From UBA1402 sp964488495 (lineage in GTDB: Bacteria > Bacteroidota > Bacteroidia > Bacteroidales > UBA1402): 28,649 nt of DNA. Under the pieces are notes generated by a model. That model saw nothing but the letters and a program-made list of their open reading frames with translations. It did no database searches and was not told the origin of the DNA. Shown one piece after another: positions 1 through 8,200 of this stretch. The position numbers and the translations under genes were made by a program. The stretch lies in contig CAZAUQ010000030.1 of assembly GCA_964488495.1 (NCBI GenBank), positions 1 to 28,649 of the forward strand. Reading direction: 5' to 3'. Position 1 is the stretch's first letter, and each line of letters starts with the position of its first letter.

Positions 1-56
1 GGACAATAATGCTTGATAAATGGATTTTTTTATCATTTCAAGCCTTGAACAAACGA

Positions 57-64
57 TACTTTTG
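57..64 (+). promoter_or_regulatory. Candidate -7 promoter element for the SusCD/fasciclin operon
   Basis: TACTTTTG fits the Bacteroidetes primary sigma factor -7 consensus TAnnTTTG and lies about 43 bases before the SusC1 start codon. I see no convincing -33 TTG at the usual 17-23 bp upstream, so the promoter may be weak or helped by an activator. The assignment rests on the -7 match and position only. Bases 1-56 hold no gene I can support. Confidence 0.5.
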
Positions 65-106
65 TGAGTTACCTTAAATGTAATAATCAATGAAAACACA
101 GTTACT

Positions 107-3100
107 ATGCTTATGCGCAGAAGAACATCTTTACTAGGCCTTTTAATCTTTCTTGGCCTCAGTATGGCTATGGCTCAATCCGGTTCTGAAATTGTCAGTG
201 GCAAGGTGCGCGATGAGGTGGGACCTTTGGTGATGGTAAACGTAATTGAGCTTGACGAGGCTAGCCGTGTCGTATCACACGACGTAACAGACATCAACGG
301 TAATTTTTCCATTCGTATCAAAAGCCCCGCAAACAAGCTCAGGTTTTCTTATGTTGGATACAAAACGCTGACGGTACCCATAGACCGTAAGGTTTTTGAT
401 ATAAAAATGACCGATGTCATGGTATTGCAGGATGCTGTGGTAACAGGCAGAAAGATCATTACCCAGACGGGAGGTCTGAGTATTCCCGAAAGAGAATTGT
501 CTATGGCTTTGCAGAGCATAGATATGTCGGAATTCGAGGGTCTGAGTTTTACCTCCATCGACGAAGCTTTGCAGGGCCGTATAGCGGGCCTGGACATCGT
601 GGTCAATTCCGGTAATCTGGGTAGCGGTTCTTCTATGCGTCTGAGGGGAGTGTCCTCCATTAATGCTAATTCGGAGCCTTTGATAGTAGTAGACGACAAT
701 GTGCAGGCCGTCGATCAAAGTGATTTTGATGTAGCCACGGCCAACGAGGAACGCTTTGCTCAGTTGCTGAACATCAATGTGGAAGACATCGAGAGTGTAA
801 CTGTTTTAAAAGATGCTGCTGCTACGGCTATTTGGGGTTCTCAGGGAGCCAACGGAGTTATTTTAATCAAAACCCGCAGGGGTGTCAGGGGCCCGGCCCG
901 GCTCACCTATTCCTACAAATTTTCGGGAACGCATCAACCCAAAGGGCTTAATATGCTGACAGGGGACCAATACACCATGATGCTCAAAGAAGCTTATTTC
1001 AATCCGACTCTGAGCGATGTGGCAGCCAATATTGTGGAGTTGAATTACGATCCCACTTTTGCCGAATATCAACAATACAATAACAATACCGACTGGCGTG
1101 AACAAGTTATACAGTTCGGACAAAAGCACAGTCATTACCTCTCGCTTTCAGGTGGAGGCGAAAAAGCCAATTTCCGTGTTTCGGGTGGTTACGACAGTGA
1201 AACCGGTACAATTATTGCTCAAAAACTGGATCGTTTTTCGACTCGCGTGGCGCTGGATTATTTTGTGTCGCAGCGCATCAAGATTATGACCAATTTTGCC
1301 CTCACTTATACCAATAATCAAAAAAACAGCGATGCACTGCTCAATCTGGCTTACCGGAAAATGCCCAACCTGACTGTTTTTGAACAGGATTTGTCGGGCA
1401 ACGACACCCGCGAATATTACCAGGTGCTGCAAACCTGTTCCGATGAACTCAGTGACCAGCGTAACCTGGTCAATCCGGTAGCCAGTGCATATCTGGCCAA
1501 AAACCTGGACAGAAATTACAGCATAGTCCCCGAAATTATATTGAACTACAATCTGTTGGGATTGAATCCGGACGAAAACCAGCTCAGGTACGAAGGGCGG
1601 ATATTACTGAATATTTCCAATGGGTACAACGATTCTTTTTACCCCAGAGAGCTCACTACCACCATTTGGAGCAATTCGGCCGTAAACAGGGCCATAGCTT
1701 CGAGCAGTAAAAGCCTTTCGCTTACTCACCGTCATAGTATGATGTATACTCCGGTGTTTGACAACACCGATCATTCCGTGATGGCTTTGTTGAGAGCCGA
1801 AGTCACAGACGGAAATTCCAGTTCACAGAGCACTACTACCTACGGTCTGCCTTCTGCCGGCATTGAATCGGCCTCTGCCAAAGGAATGCTGAGCGGCATT
1901 TCTTCGGGGGCCGGCCAGTGGCGCAGCATTTATTACACCTTCTCGGCGCATTATGCCTACAAATCAAAATACATGGCAGACTTTTCTTTACGCCGAGACG
2001 GTACCACCAAATTCGGACCAAGTAAACGCTGGGGTTATTTCCCGGCCTTTTCGCTGCGATGGAATATCAGCGATGAACCCTGGCTGCAGAATCAGGAATG
2101 GCTTTCGATGCTCTCGCTGCGTCCCGGTTGGGGAGTCGTGGGTAACCAGCCCGGATCCGAATACCTGTACGTAAGCCGCTACAACACCTCAGATTCCTAC
2201 ATTGATATGTCGGCCATTATTCCTAGTAACATCCGGTTGGCTAATCTGCAATGGGAAACCAAAACCACCTGGAACCTTGGCTTGGATTTTGGATTTCTGG
2301 ATAACAAAATTTCAGGAGATATTAATATCTACGACCAAAACACCAGTGATTTGCTCATGTCTTCGGTGGCCATACCTACCAGTTCCGGTTATGCAGCCTT
2401 ATCATGGCAGAATGTGGGCAGTATGCGTAACAACGGCTGGGAGCTTAATATTCAGGGTAACCAGCTTGTTGAACTGGGTAAACTAAAATTAGGCTTCAAC
2501 CTGAGTTTCGCCAACAACATTAACATTATAACAGAAATGGACGAGAGGGTTCTCGAAAGCCTCAACAGTGATTTCAGCCGTAGCAATGGCACTTATTTGA
2601 CTCGTGTTCAGGTAAAAAATGCCTTTGGTTCCATTTACGGATTCAAGTATAAGGGCGTTTATCAGTACAGTAAATACAGCGAAACCGAAATTCCGGGCGT
2701 AAGCGGGCCCAATGCTCCGGTAGTTCGTAACGAAGAAGAACGGGTGATTATGGAAGAAGGCGAACCCAAACCCATGTATTTTTCTTACGGAACTACGGCA
2801 GCCTACGAATTTCAGGGAGGAGATGCTATTTATGAAGACATAAATTACGATGGAAATATCAACGAACTGGACATCGTATACCTGGGCAGTTCCTTACCTT
2901 TGTTGAACGGAGGTTTCGGCTTTCGTTTGAATTACGGCAGTTTATCGGTTAACACACAGTTCAATTTCCGTTACGGTAATAAGGTTGTTAACAGAGCCCG
3001 GATGAATGCCGAAAAGATGTACGACAATACCAACCAAAGCGCCTCGGTCAACTGGCGCTGGCGCATGGACGGAGACATCACCACCGTGCCCAGGGCTTTG

Positions 3101-3385
3101 TACCAGGACGGCTACAACTGGCTGGGTAGTGACCGTTTTGTAGAGGACGGTTCGTTCTTACGCTGCAATTACCTGCAATTGTCTTACCAATTACCGTCAC
3201 AGCAACTCAAACCCTTGGGAATTAACCAGCTGAGTTTTTATGTTAGTATGAATAATCTTTTTATTCTGACTAAGTATTCCGGTGTTGATCCTGAATTGGG
3301 TTATGGGGGATACAGCATTACCTTTGACGATTCCCAAACACCCAGGGCTAAATCCTTTACAGCCGGTATAACACTCTCATTCTAA
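107..3385 (+). CDS. SusC/RagA-type TonB-dependent outer membrane transporter (SusC1)
   Basis: This is an outer-membrane beta-barrel that imports oligomeric nutrients with energy from TonB and works with the SusD lipoprotein encoded next to it. A hydrophobic signal peptide ends near AMAQ (residues 20-24). It is followed by a carboxypeptidase-D-regulatory-like domain (about 28-105, with DVTDINGNFSI and FSYVGYKTL), then a plug domain (about 120-260) with the SusC signatures LQGRIAGLDI (from residue 155), RLRGVSSINANSEPLIVVDD and ESVTVLKDAAATAIWGSQGANGVILIKT. The rest is aromatic-rich barrel ending in a terminal Phe, as outer-membrane proteins do. The length of 1092 aa is normal for SusC. No STN domain is present, so anti-sigma signalling is not expected. 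The start could be the ATG at 107 or at 113. SusD1 starts 3 bases after the stop. The substrate cannot be read from the sequence. Confidence 0.96.
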   Translation: MLMRRRTSLLGLLIFLGLSMAMAQSGSEIVSGKVRDEVGPLVMVNVIELDEASRVVSHDVTDINGNFSIRIKSPANKLRFSYVGYKTLTVPIDRKVFDIKMTDVMVLQDAVVTGRKIITQTGGLSIPERELSMALQSIDMSEFEGLSFTSIDEALQGRIAGLDIVVNSGNLGSGSSMRLRGVSSINANSEPLIVVDDNVQAVDQSDFDVATANEERFAQLLNINVEDIESVTVLKDAAATAIWGSQGANGVILIKTRRGVRGPARLTYSYKFSGTHQPKGLNMLTGDQYTMMLKEAYFNPTLSDVAANIVELNYDPTFAEYQQYNNNTDWREQVIQFGQKHSHYLSLSGGGEKANFRVSGGYDSETGTIIAQKLDRFSTRVALDYFVSQRIKIMTNFALTYTNNQKNSDALLNLAYRKMPNLTVFEQDLSGNDTREYYQVLQTCSDELSDQRNLVNPVASAYLAKNLDRNYSIVPEIILNYNLLGLNPDENQLRYEGRILLNISNGYNDSFYPRELTTTIWSNSAVNRAIASSSKSLSLTHRHSMMYTPVFDNTDHSVMALLRAEVTDGNSSSQSTTTYGLPSAGIESASAKGMLSGISSGAGQWRSIYYTFSAHYAYKSKYMADFSLRRDGTTKFGPSKRWGYFPAFSLRWNISDEPWLQNQEWLSMLSLRPGWGVVGNQPGSEYLYVSRYNTSDSYIDMSAIIPSNIRLANLQWETKTTWNLGLDFGFLDNKISGDINIYDQNTSDLLMSSVAIPTSSGYAALSWQNVGSMRNNGWELNIQGNQLVELGKLKLGFNLSFANNINIITEMDERVLESLNSDFSRSNGTYLTRVQVKNAFGSIYGFKYKGVYQYSKYSETEIPGVSGPNAPVVRNEEERVIMEEGEPKPMYFSYGTTAAYEFQGGDAIYEDINYDGNINELDIVYLGSSLPLLNGGFGFRLNYGSLSVNTQFNFRYGNKVVNRARMNAEKMYDNTNQSASVNWRWRMDGDITTVPRALYQDGYNWLGSDRFVEDGSFLRCNYLQLSYQLPSQQLKPLGINQLSFYVSMNNLFILTKYSGVDPELGYGGYSITFDDSQTPRAKSFTAGITLSF

Positions 3386-3388
3386 GTT

Positions 3389-5077
3389 ATGATTACTATG
3401 AAGACTAAGAATAGCATTCGAAATTTCAGCCTGGGCCTCTTGCTCCTTATGTTGAATTCCTGTGGTGAGTGGCTCGAAATAACTCCCTTGAACGATATCG
3501 TTCTGGAAAATTTCTGGACAGACAAAACAGACGTGGAAAACGTAGTTGCATCCTGTTATACTGCACTGTTGGGCAGTGACGTCGTTAGCCGTATGTTGGT
3601 TTGGGGAGAACTCCGGTCGGACAATATGGTGCAGGGACAGAGTATACCTGATGCCGAAAACGAGATACTCAGAGCTAATTTATTGCCAACCAATCCTTAT
3701 ACCACCTGGACTTGTTTTTACAATGTGATAAACCGCTGTAATACAGTGTTGTATTACGCACCACAGGTCGCCCAAAAGGATCCGAATTTCAATGAATCCA
3801 GCCTCAAAGCCATAGAAGCAGAGGTGAAAGCCCTTCGTGCCCTCTGTTATTTCTATCTGATGCGTACTTTCCGCGACGTACCATATACATCGGAACCATC
3901 TGTCGACGACAACCAGCGCTACGACCTGGCACCGACTCCTTTTGATGACTTGTTGCAGATTTTGATTCAGGACCTAGAAGCTTGCAAGGATTACGCCATC
4001 AAAGCCTACGGAAATAAAGCTTACAATACCGGCCGCATTACCCGGGACGCTATTTATGCCCTGCTGGCCGATTTATATCTGTGGGATCAGGATTATACGA
4101 ATTGTGTCATGTATTGTGATTTAGTCATACAATCCAAACGTGATCAGTACAATGAACTCAATAAGGACAAAGAAGAACTGGGCGAAAATGAATACCCTCT
4201 GATCGAAGCAGAAACCCCCGGTTCAAGTGTAACAGGTAACTCCTATAATCAGATATTCGGAACCGGGAATTCCACCGAAAGTATTTTTGAACTCTATTAT
4301 CTTGAAACTCCCGATCGTTTGACAAATTCCACAGTATCAAGATATTACGGTAGTGTTAATGAGCAAAGAGGTTATTTGGGCGCTCCGGACTTTATTGGCA
4401 GAGACCGGAACGGAGGCAACGATGTCTTTTTGTATGGTAATGATGTTTTCGCCAAAAAAGATGTGCGTTCGCGCGAATACATTGCCCGTTCATCCAGTGG
4501 TGTGTTCCCCATCACCAAATACGCCTACCGCACTGTCTCCAACGAAAACGGAGTGTACAGGTCTACCAACTTTGCCAATTGGATTATTTATCGCCTCAGC
4601 GACGTGATGCTGATGAAAGCAGAAGCCCTTGCCAATATGGTGGTCGAAACGGCCGAAGGAGACACAATATCTTCCGAGGCTGCCCAGGCGAAGTTGTTGT
4701 TGAACCAGTCTTTTGGCCTGGTTCGTGCGGTCTACAACCGCTCCAATCCCGAAGCGGGCAGGGACAGCCTGAATTATTCCCGTTACAGCAGCAAAGACAA
4801 TATGAATGCACTGATTATGGCAGAACGTCAGCGCGAACTGATGTTTGAAGGCAAACGTTGGTTCGATTTGGTTCGCATGGCTCGCAGAGAAGGCAACAAT
4901 ACCAGGCTGGTAGATATGGTGATTTCAAAATACACCGAGAACCAAAGCACTATCCGCACCAAAATGATGTCGGTAGACGCCTTGTATTTTCCCTACAACG
5001 AAGAAGAGTTGAAGGTCAATTCTTATCTGAAACAAAATCCGGCTTATATTACCGAAACATCCTCCATCACCCGATAA
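3389..5077 (+). CDS. SusD/RagB-type surface nutrient-binding lipoprotein (SusD1)
   Basis: This is the substrate-binding lid partner of SusC1, anchored by lipid on the outer face of the outer membrane. The signal peptide has a lipobox ending LNSC (Cys25 from this start). The body has the helical TPR-like SusD fold. It shows the N-terminal SusD pattern with a WxxFYNVINRCNTVL-type segment, the central RITRDAIYALLADLYLW helix, and the C-terminal RagB/SusD signature MAERQRELMFEGKRWFDLVRMAR (about residues 475-498). The 562 aa length is typical. The ATG at 3389 lies 3 bases after SusC1. An in-frame ATG at 3398 gives a more usual MKTKN signal peptide start and may be the real one. The next gene follows after 4 bases, so translation is probably coupled along the operon. 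Confidence 0.95.
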   Translation: MITMKTKNSIRNFSLGLLLLMLNSCGEWLEITPLNDIVLENFWTDKTDVENVVASCYTALLGSDVVSRMLVWGELRSDNMVQGQSIPDAENEILRANLLPTNPYTTWTCFYNVINRCNTVLYYAPQVAQKDPNFNESSLKAIEAEVKALRALCYFYLMRTFRDVPYTSEPSVDDNQRYDLAPTPFDDLLQILIQDLEACKDYAIKAYGNKAYNTGRITRDAIYALLADLYLWDQDYTNCVMYCDLVIQSKRDQYNELNKDKEELGENEYPLIEAETPGSSVTGNSYNQIFGTGNSTESIFELYYLETPDRLTNSTVSRYYGSVNEQRGYLGAPDFIGRDRNGGNDVFLYGNDVFAKKDVRSREYIARSSSGVFPITKYAYRTVSNENGVYRSTNFANWIIYRLSDVMLMKAEALANMVVETAEGDTISSEAAQAKLLLNQSFGLVRAVYNRSNPEAGRDSLNYSRYSSKDNMNALIMAERQRELMFEGKRWFDLVRMARREGNNTRLVDMVISKYTENQSTIRTKMMSVDALYFPYNEEELKVNSYLKQNPAYITETSSITR

Positions 5078-5081
5078 ATCT

Positions 5082-6524
5082 ATGCAAATGAAGACACCGA
5101 TTAATCCTTTACTCCGTTTTGTATATGGCATAGTTGTCCTGTTCATAATGTCTTCCTGCAACTATGATCCCGACAAGGAGAATTTTTATACTTTTACAGG
5201 CGAAATGGTGGCCGATTATCTCGAAAACCGTCCAGAGCGATTCAGCGAGTTCATCAAAATTCTGGACAGGGCCGATAAGATGGATTTATTGGACACTTAC
5301 GGTTCCTTTACCTGTTTTGCTCCTACCAACCAAGCCATCGAAGATTACCTGGCTTTGTACAACCTGAGCACTGTAGAAGAACTCTCCGACAAGCAATGCG
5401 ATACCATAGCCAGTTCTCACCTCATTAACCGGGCTTATTTCACTACCGATATGACCGACGGGGTTATTTCAACACCTAACCAATTCGATCGTTATTTGTC
5501 CATTTCTTTTGTGGTGGCTGACTCCAGCAGTGGCACCATGGCTTATTTTATTAACAAACAATCGCAGATTGTTCTCAGGGACGACTCTGTCGAAAACGGA
5601 GTGGTGCATATCATCGACAAGGTAATCAGGCCATCCAATGCACTTTTACCTGAGTTGATGCGAGAGGACACTACCATCACTTTGTTTAACGAAGCTTTGC
5701 GACTGACCACCCTGGATGACTCGATCGTGTTGTATATGGATTACGATTACGTTGATCCCGATTATGTGTTGCACTATACTTCACATGTTAACGTAGAAAC
5801 GGCTATTGCTCCTAAATACCGTAAATTTGGATATACGGCTTTTGTGGAGAAAGACGAGGTATATCGCCAAAAAGGGATTAACAACATTGACGACCTCATA
5901 GCTTATGCAAAAACAGTATACGACGAAGTGTATCCCCAGGATGCCAATTTGTACGACAACGATTTTACTCATCGTAAAAATCCCCTGAACCGCTTTGTGG
6001 CTTANNNNNNNNNNNNNNNNNNNNNNNNNNNNNNNNNNNNNNNNNNNNNNNNNNNNNNNNNNNNNNNNNNNNNNNNNNNNNNNNNNNNNNNNNNNNNNNN
6101 NNNNGAAATCAGATTAGGTTATACAGCTTTGCCCACCAGGGGAATTTCGCAAATGTACGTTGACGGAGAACCTACAGGCATTCCCGTTGATTTGCGTATC
6201 GGAGCCACCGATCCCAAAATCGGCTGGGTAGCCGACGAAGATACAGACGACAACGGCATACAAAACGACAAGGATATGCGCAACCACAAGGCCATGAAGG
6301 CTCCCGATAGTATGCGGCGTCTAAACGGCAGTACTTATGTGGTTTTCAGGACAGAAAGCTGGTTGTTCCGACGAATATTGGTGACCAAATACCTTACTCA
6401 GGAGCCGCATACTTTACGTTTCCGCAATGTGATGGATGATCTGGACGCAGAATTTATGTTTGATTATATAGAAATTGTCCCCAAAAGTGTTTACGACAGC
6501 GAAGAGGGAGAAGACCGCCACTAA
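5082..6524 (+). CDS. Fasciclin (FAS1) domain lipoprotein, interrupted by an assembly gap
   Basis: This is a surface-exposed lipoprotein with a lipobox at MSSC (Cys26). The N-terminal part has a FAS1 domain (about residues 45-190): it opens with a YLENRPERFSEFIKILDRADKMDLL segment, has the FAS1 H1-type motif FTCFAPTNQAIEDYL and closes with GVVHIIDKVIRP. A second FAS1 begins after it and reads up to NPLNRFVAY, where the sequence becomes 100 N. The part after the gap (from 6105) begins EIRLGYTALPTRGISQMY and looks like a C-terminal beta-rich module ending in DYIEIVPKS. The frame agrees across the gap, but that has a one-in-three chance because a 100-N run is a placeholder. The true length is therefore unknown and probably exceeds 480 codons. 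The role is inferred to be an accessory surface binding or adhesion protein of the SusCD system; no enzymatic motif is visible. Confidence 0.85.
   Translation: MQMKTPINPLLRFVYGIVVLFIMSSCNYDPDKENFYTFTGEMVADYLENRPERFSEFIKILDRADKMDLLDTYGSFTCFAPTNQAIEDYLALYNLSTVEELSDKQCDTIASSHLINRAYFTTDMTDGVISTPNQFDRYLSISFVVADSSSGTMAYFINKQSQIVLRDDSVENGVVHIIDKVIRPSNALLPELMREDTTITLFNEALRLTTLDDSIVLYMDYDYVDPDYVLHYTSHVNVETAIAPKYRKFGYTAFVEKDEVYRQKGINNIDDLIAYAKTVYDEVYPQDANLYDNDFTHRKNPLNRFVAXXXXXXXXXXXXXXXXXXXXXXXXXXXXXXXXXXEIRLGYTALPTRGISQMYVDGEPTGIPVDLRIGATDPKIGWVADEDTDDNGIQNDKDMRNHKAMKAPDSMRRLNGSTYVVFRTESWLFRRILVTKYLTQEPHTLRFRNVMDDLDAEFMFDYIEIVPKSVYDSEEGEDRH
6005..6104. other. Assembly gap of 100 N
   Basis: Exactly 100 consecutive N lie inside the first fasciclin gene. 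One hundred is the conventional placeholder for a scaffold gap of unknown size, so this is an assembly artefact rather than biology. The missing part should hold the rest of the second FAS1 domain and the start of the C-terminal module. Confidence 0.99.
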
Positions 6525-6545
6525 AGAGCTTAAACCTTTCTTATA

Positions 6546-8192
6546 ATGCTACTTACTGAAAGAATGAATATGAAGAGTTCAAAAATAAAAGTTCGATACG
6601 GATTAATACTGTTGCTGGTTCTGCCTCTGGTTTCTTCCTGTTCCAACAACTGGGATAATCACTACAGTGCTGATCCAGAGGTGGTTCCGGCTCAGAGTTT
6701 ATGGGAGAGTATTGAGGCAAGGCCGGAGGTGTTATCCGATTTTGCTGACTTACTTCGCTTATGCGATTACGACAAAGTGTTGGATGCTGATCAGGTCTAT
6801 ACGGTGTGGGCTCCTGCCAACGGACATTTCAATATTGACAGTTTACATACTTTGATTGACCAGGGGAAAAAGGAACAGGTGGTGGCGGAATTTGTAAAAA
6901 ACCATATAGCCCGCTACAGCCATCCGGTATCGGGCCTGACTGACAAACAGGTATTATTGCTCAGTAAAAAAACAGAACGTTTACGCTCCGGCGAAGGAGC
7001 AGCTTCTTTTTTGTTTGGGCAAACCGAAATTATGAGCAAAAATTTGTTGAGTTCCAATGGCCTCTTGCATATTATTGACAGATCTAATCCTTTCTTCTTC
7101 AATATTTACGAGTACTTAAAAACCGATACAGACCTGGACAGCCTGAAAAATTTTATTTATTCTTTTGATGAAGCTGTTTTTGATCCCCTCTTGTCGGTGC
7201 CTTATGGCGTAGTGGACGGTAAAACTGTCTATGTGGATTCTGTGATAACCATCGAAAACAAACTGCTCGAAAAAATAGGCCTGCTCAATCATGAAGACAG
7301 TACCTATTGGCTGCTTGCACCAAGCAACAGAGCCTGGAACGAGGCGTACGACAGCATCAGGCATTATTTTAAATACGATCCCAAGGTGGCTAAAGCCGAC
7401 TCGCTGGAACAAACCAATACCAAGATGATGATGGTAAGAGATCTTGTTTTTAATGCCAATTTACAAATATCACCCCGGGATTCATTGTTCAGTACCCAAT
7501 ACCAGCTGCCTGATAAAAAATACCATGTGTATCAGCGGCCTTTCGACGAGGGTAATATCTTCAGCCGGACAACGGCCGAAATTACCTGTAGTAATGGTAA
7601 AGTGTACAGAACTGATGACTGGTTATTCAGACCCGAAAATAATTTTTACCAGGAAATCAAGGTGGAGGCAGAACGTACCACCGGCAGGGATTACAATTCC
7701 AGTCTTTGTGACATTATGGACAGGGCAATCAAACCCGAGGATACCATCCGGATTTCCAACAGGCGCTATATTCATTTGTTGCCGACAGGAACCTCGCGCA
7801 ATCCATGGGTAAGTTTTGAAGTCCCCAACACCTTGTCGGCGGCCTACGACATCTATTGTGTCTTTGTACCCTACAAAACCTACAATCCTACGCACGAAAA
7901 TGTAAATAAGCCGGCCAAATTGAAATTTTCACTTACTTACAACGACGAAAAGGGTAATCCCAGGACTGTTGTATGCAAAGACAGTACCGGAAATAATATT
8001 TATATCACAGATCCTTCAAAGCTTGATTCGGTGTTGGTTTTATCTGATTTTAAATTTCCGGTAGCCAATTACGGCCAGGAAAACACCACTGTTCTTTTGA
8101 AAGTTGAAACCAGTATAACTTCAAAAGAAACAGCTTTGTATACCCGAGAGATGCTTATCGATTGTATTTGCCTGAAACCTCATATAAAATAA
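6546..8192 (+). CDS. Fasciclin (FAS1) domain lipoprotein
   Basis: This is a second fasciclin lipoprotein of the operon, starting 21 bases after the previous stop. The lipobox is LVSSC (Cys32 from ATG 6546). In-frame ATGs at 6564 and 6570 give shorter signal peptides, and the 6570 start (MKSSKIKV) looks most natural. FAS1 unit one (about 48-182) carries SLWESIEARPEVLSDFADLLRLCDYDKVL, the VYTVWAPANGHF strand and the closing NGLLHIIDRSNPF. FAS1 unit two (about 185-375) contains YWLLAPSNRAWNEAYDSI and ITCSNGKVYRTDDWLF. A beta-rich C-terminal region (about 395-545, with ISNRRYIHLLPTGTSRNPWVSFEVPN) may be a ligand-binding module like the one after the gap in the neighbouring gene. No catalytic motif is seen. 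It is probably a surface partner of one of the two SusCD pairs. Confidence 0.88.
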   Translation: MLLTERMNMKSSKIKVRYGLILLLVLPLVSSCSNNWDNHYSADPEVVPAQSLWESIEARPEVLSDFADLLRLCDYDKVLDADQVYTVWAPANGHFNIDSLHTLIDQGKKEQVVAEFVKNHIARYSHPVSGLTDKQVLLLSKKTERLRSGEGAASFLFGQTEIMSKNLLSSNGLLHIIDRSNPFFFNIYEYLKTDTDLDSLKNFIYSFDEAVFDPLLSVPYGVVDGKTVYVDSVITIENKLLEKIGLLNHEDSTYWLLAPSNRAWNEAYDSIRHYFKYDPKVAKADSLEQTNTKMMMVRDLVFNANLQISPRDSLFSTQYQLPDKKYHVYQRPFDEGNIFSRTTAEITCSNGKVYRTDDWLFRPENNFYQEIKVEAERTTGRDYNSSLCDIMDRAIKPEDTIRISNRRYIHLLPTGTSRNPWVSFEVPNTLSAAYDIYCVFVPYKTYNPTHENVNKPAKLKFSLTYNDEKGNPRTVVCKDSTGNNIYITDPSKLDSVLVLSDFKFPVANYGQENTTVLLKVETSITSKETALYTREMLIDCICLKPHIK

Positions 8193-8200
8193 TTGCGGAA

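Noticed and set aside
90..137. Short upstream frame MKTQLLCLCAEEHLY overlapping the SusC1 start out of frame
   Set aside because: It has no biased composition and no alternative RNA stems, and it overlaps a normal SusC signal peptide. It is probably chance.
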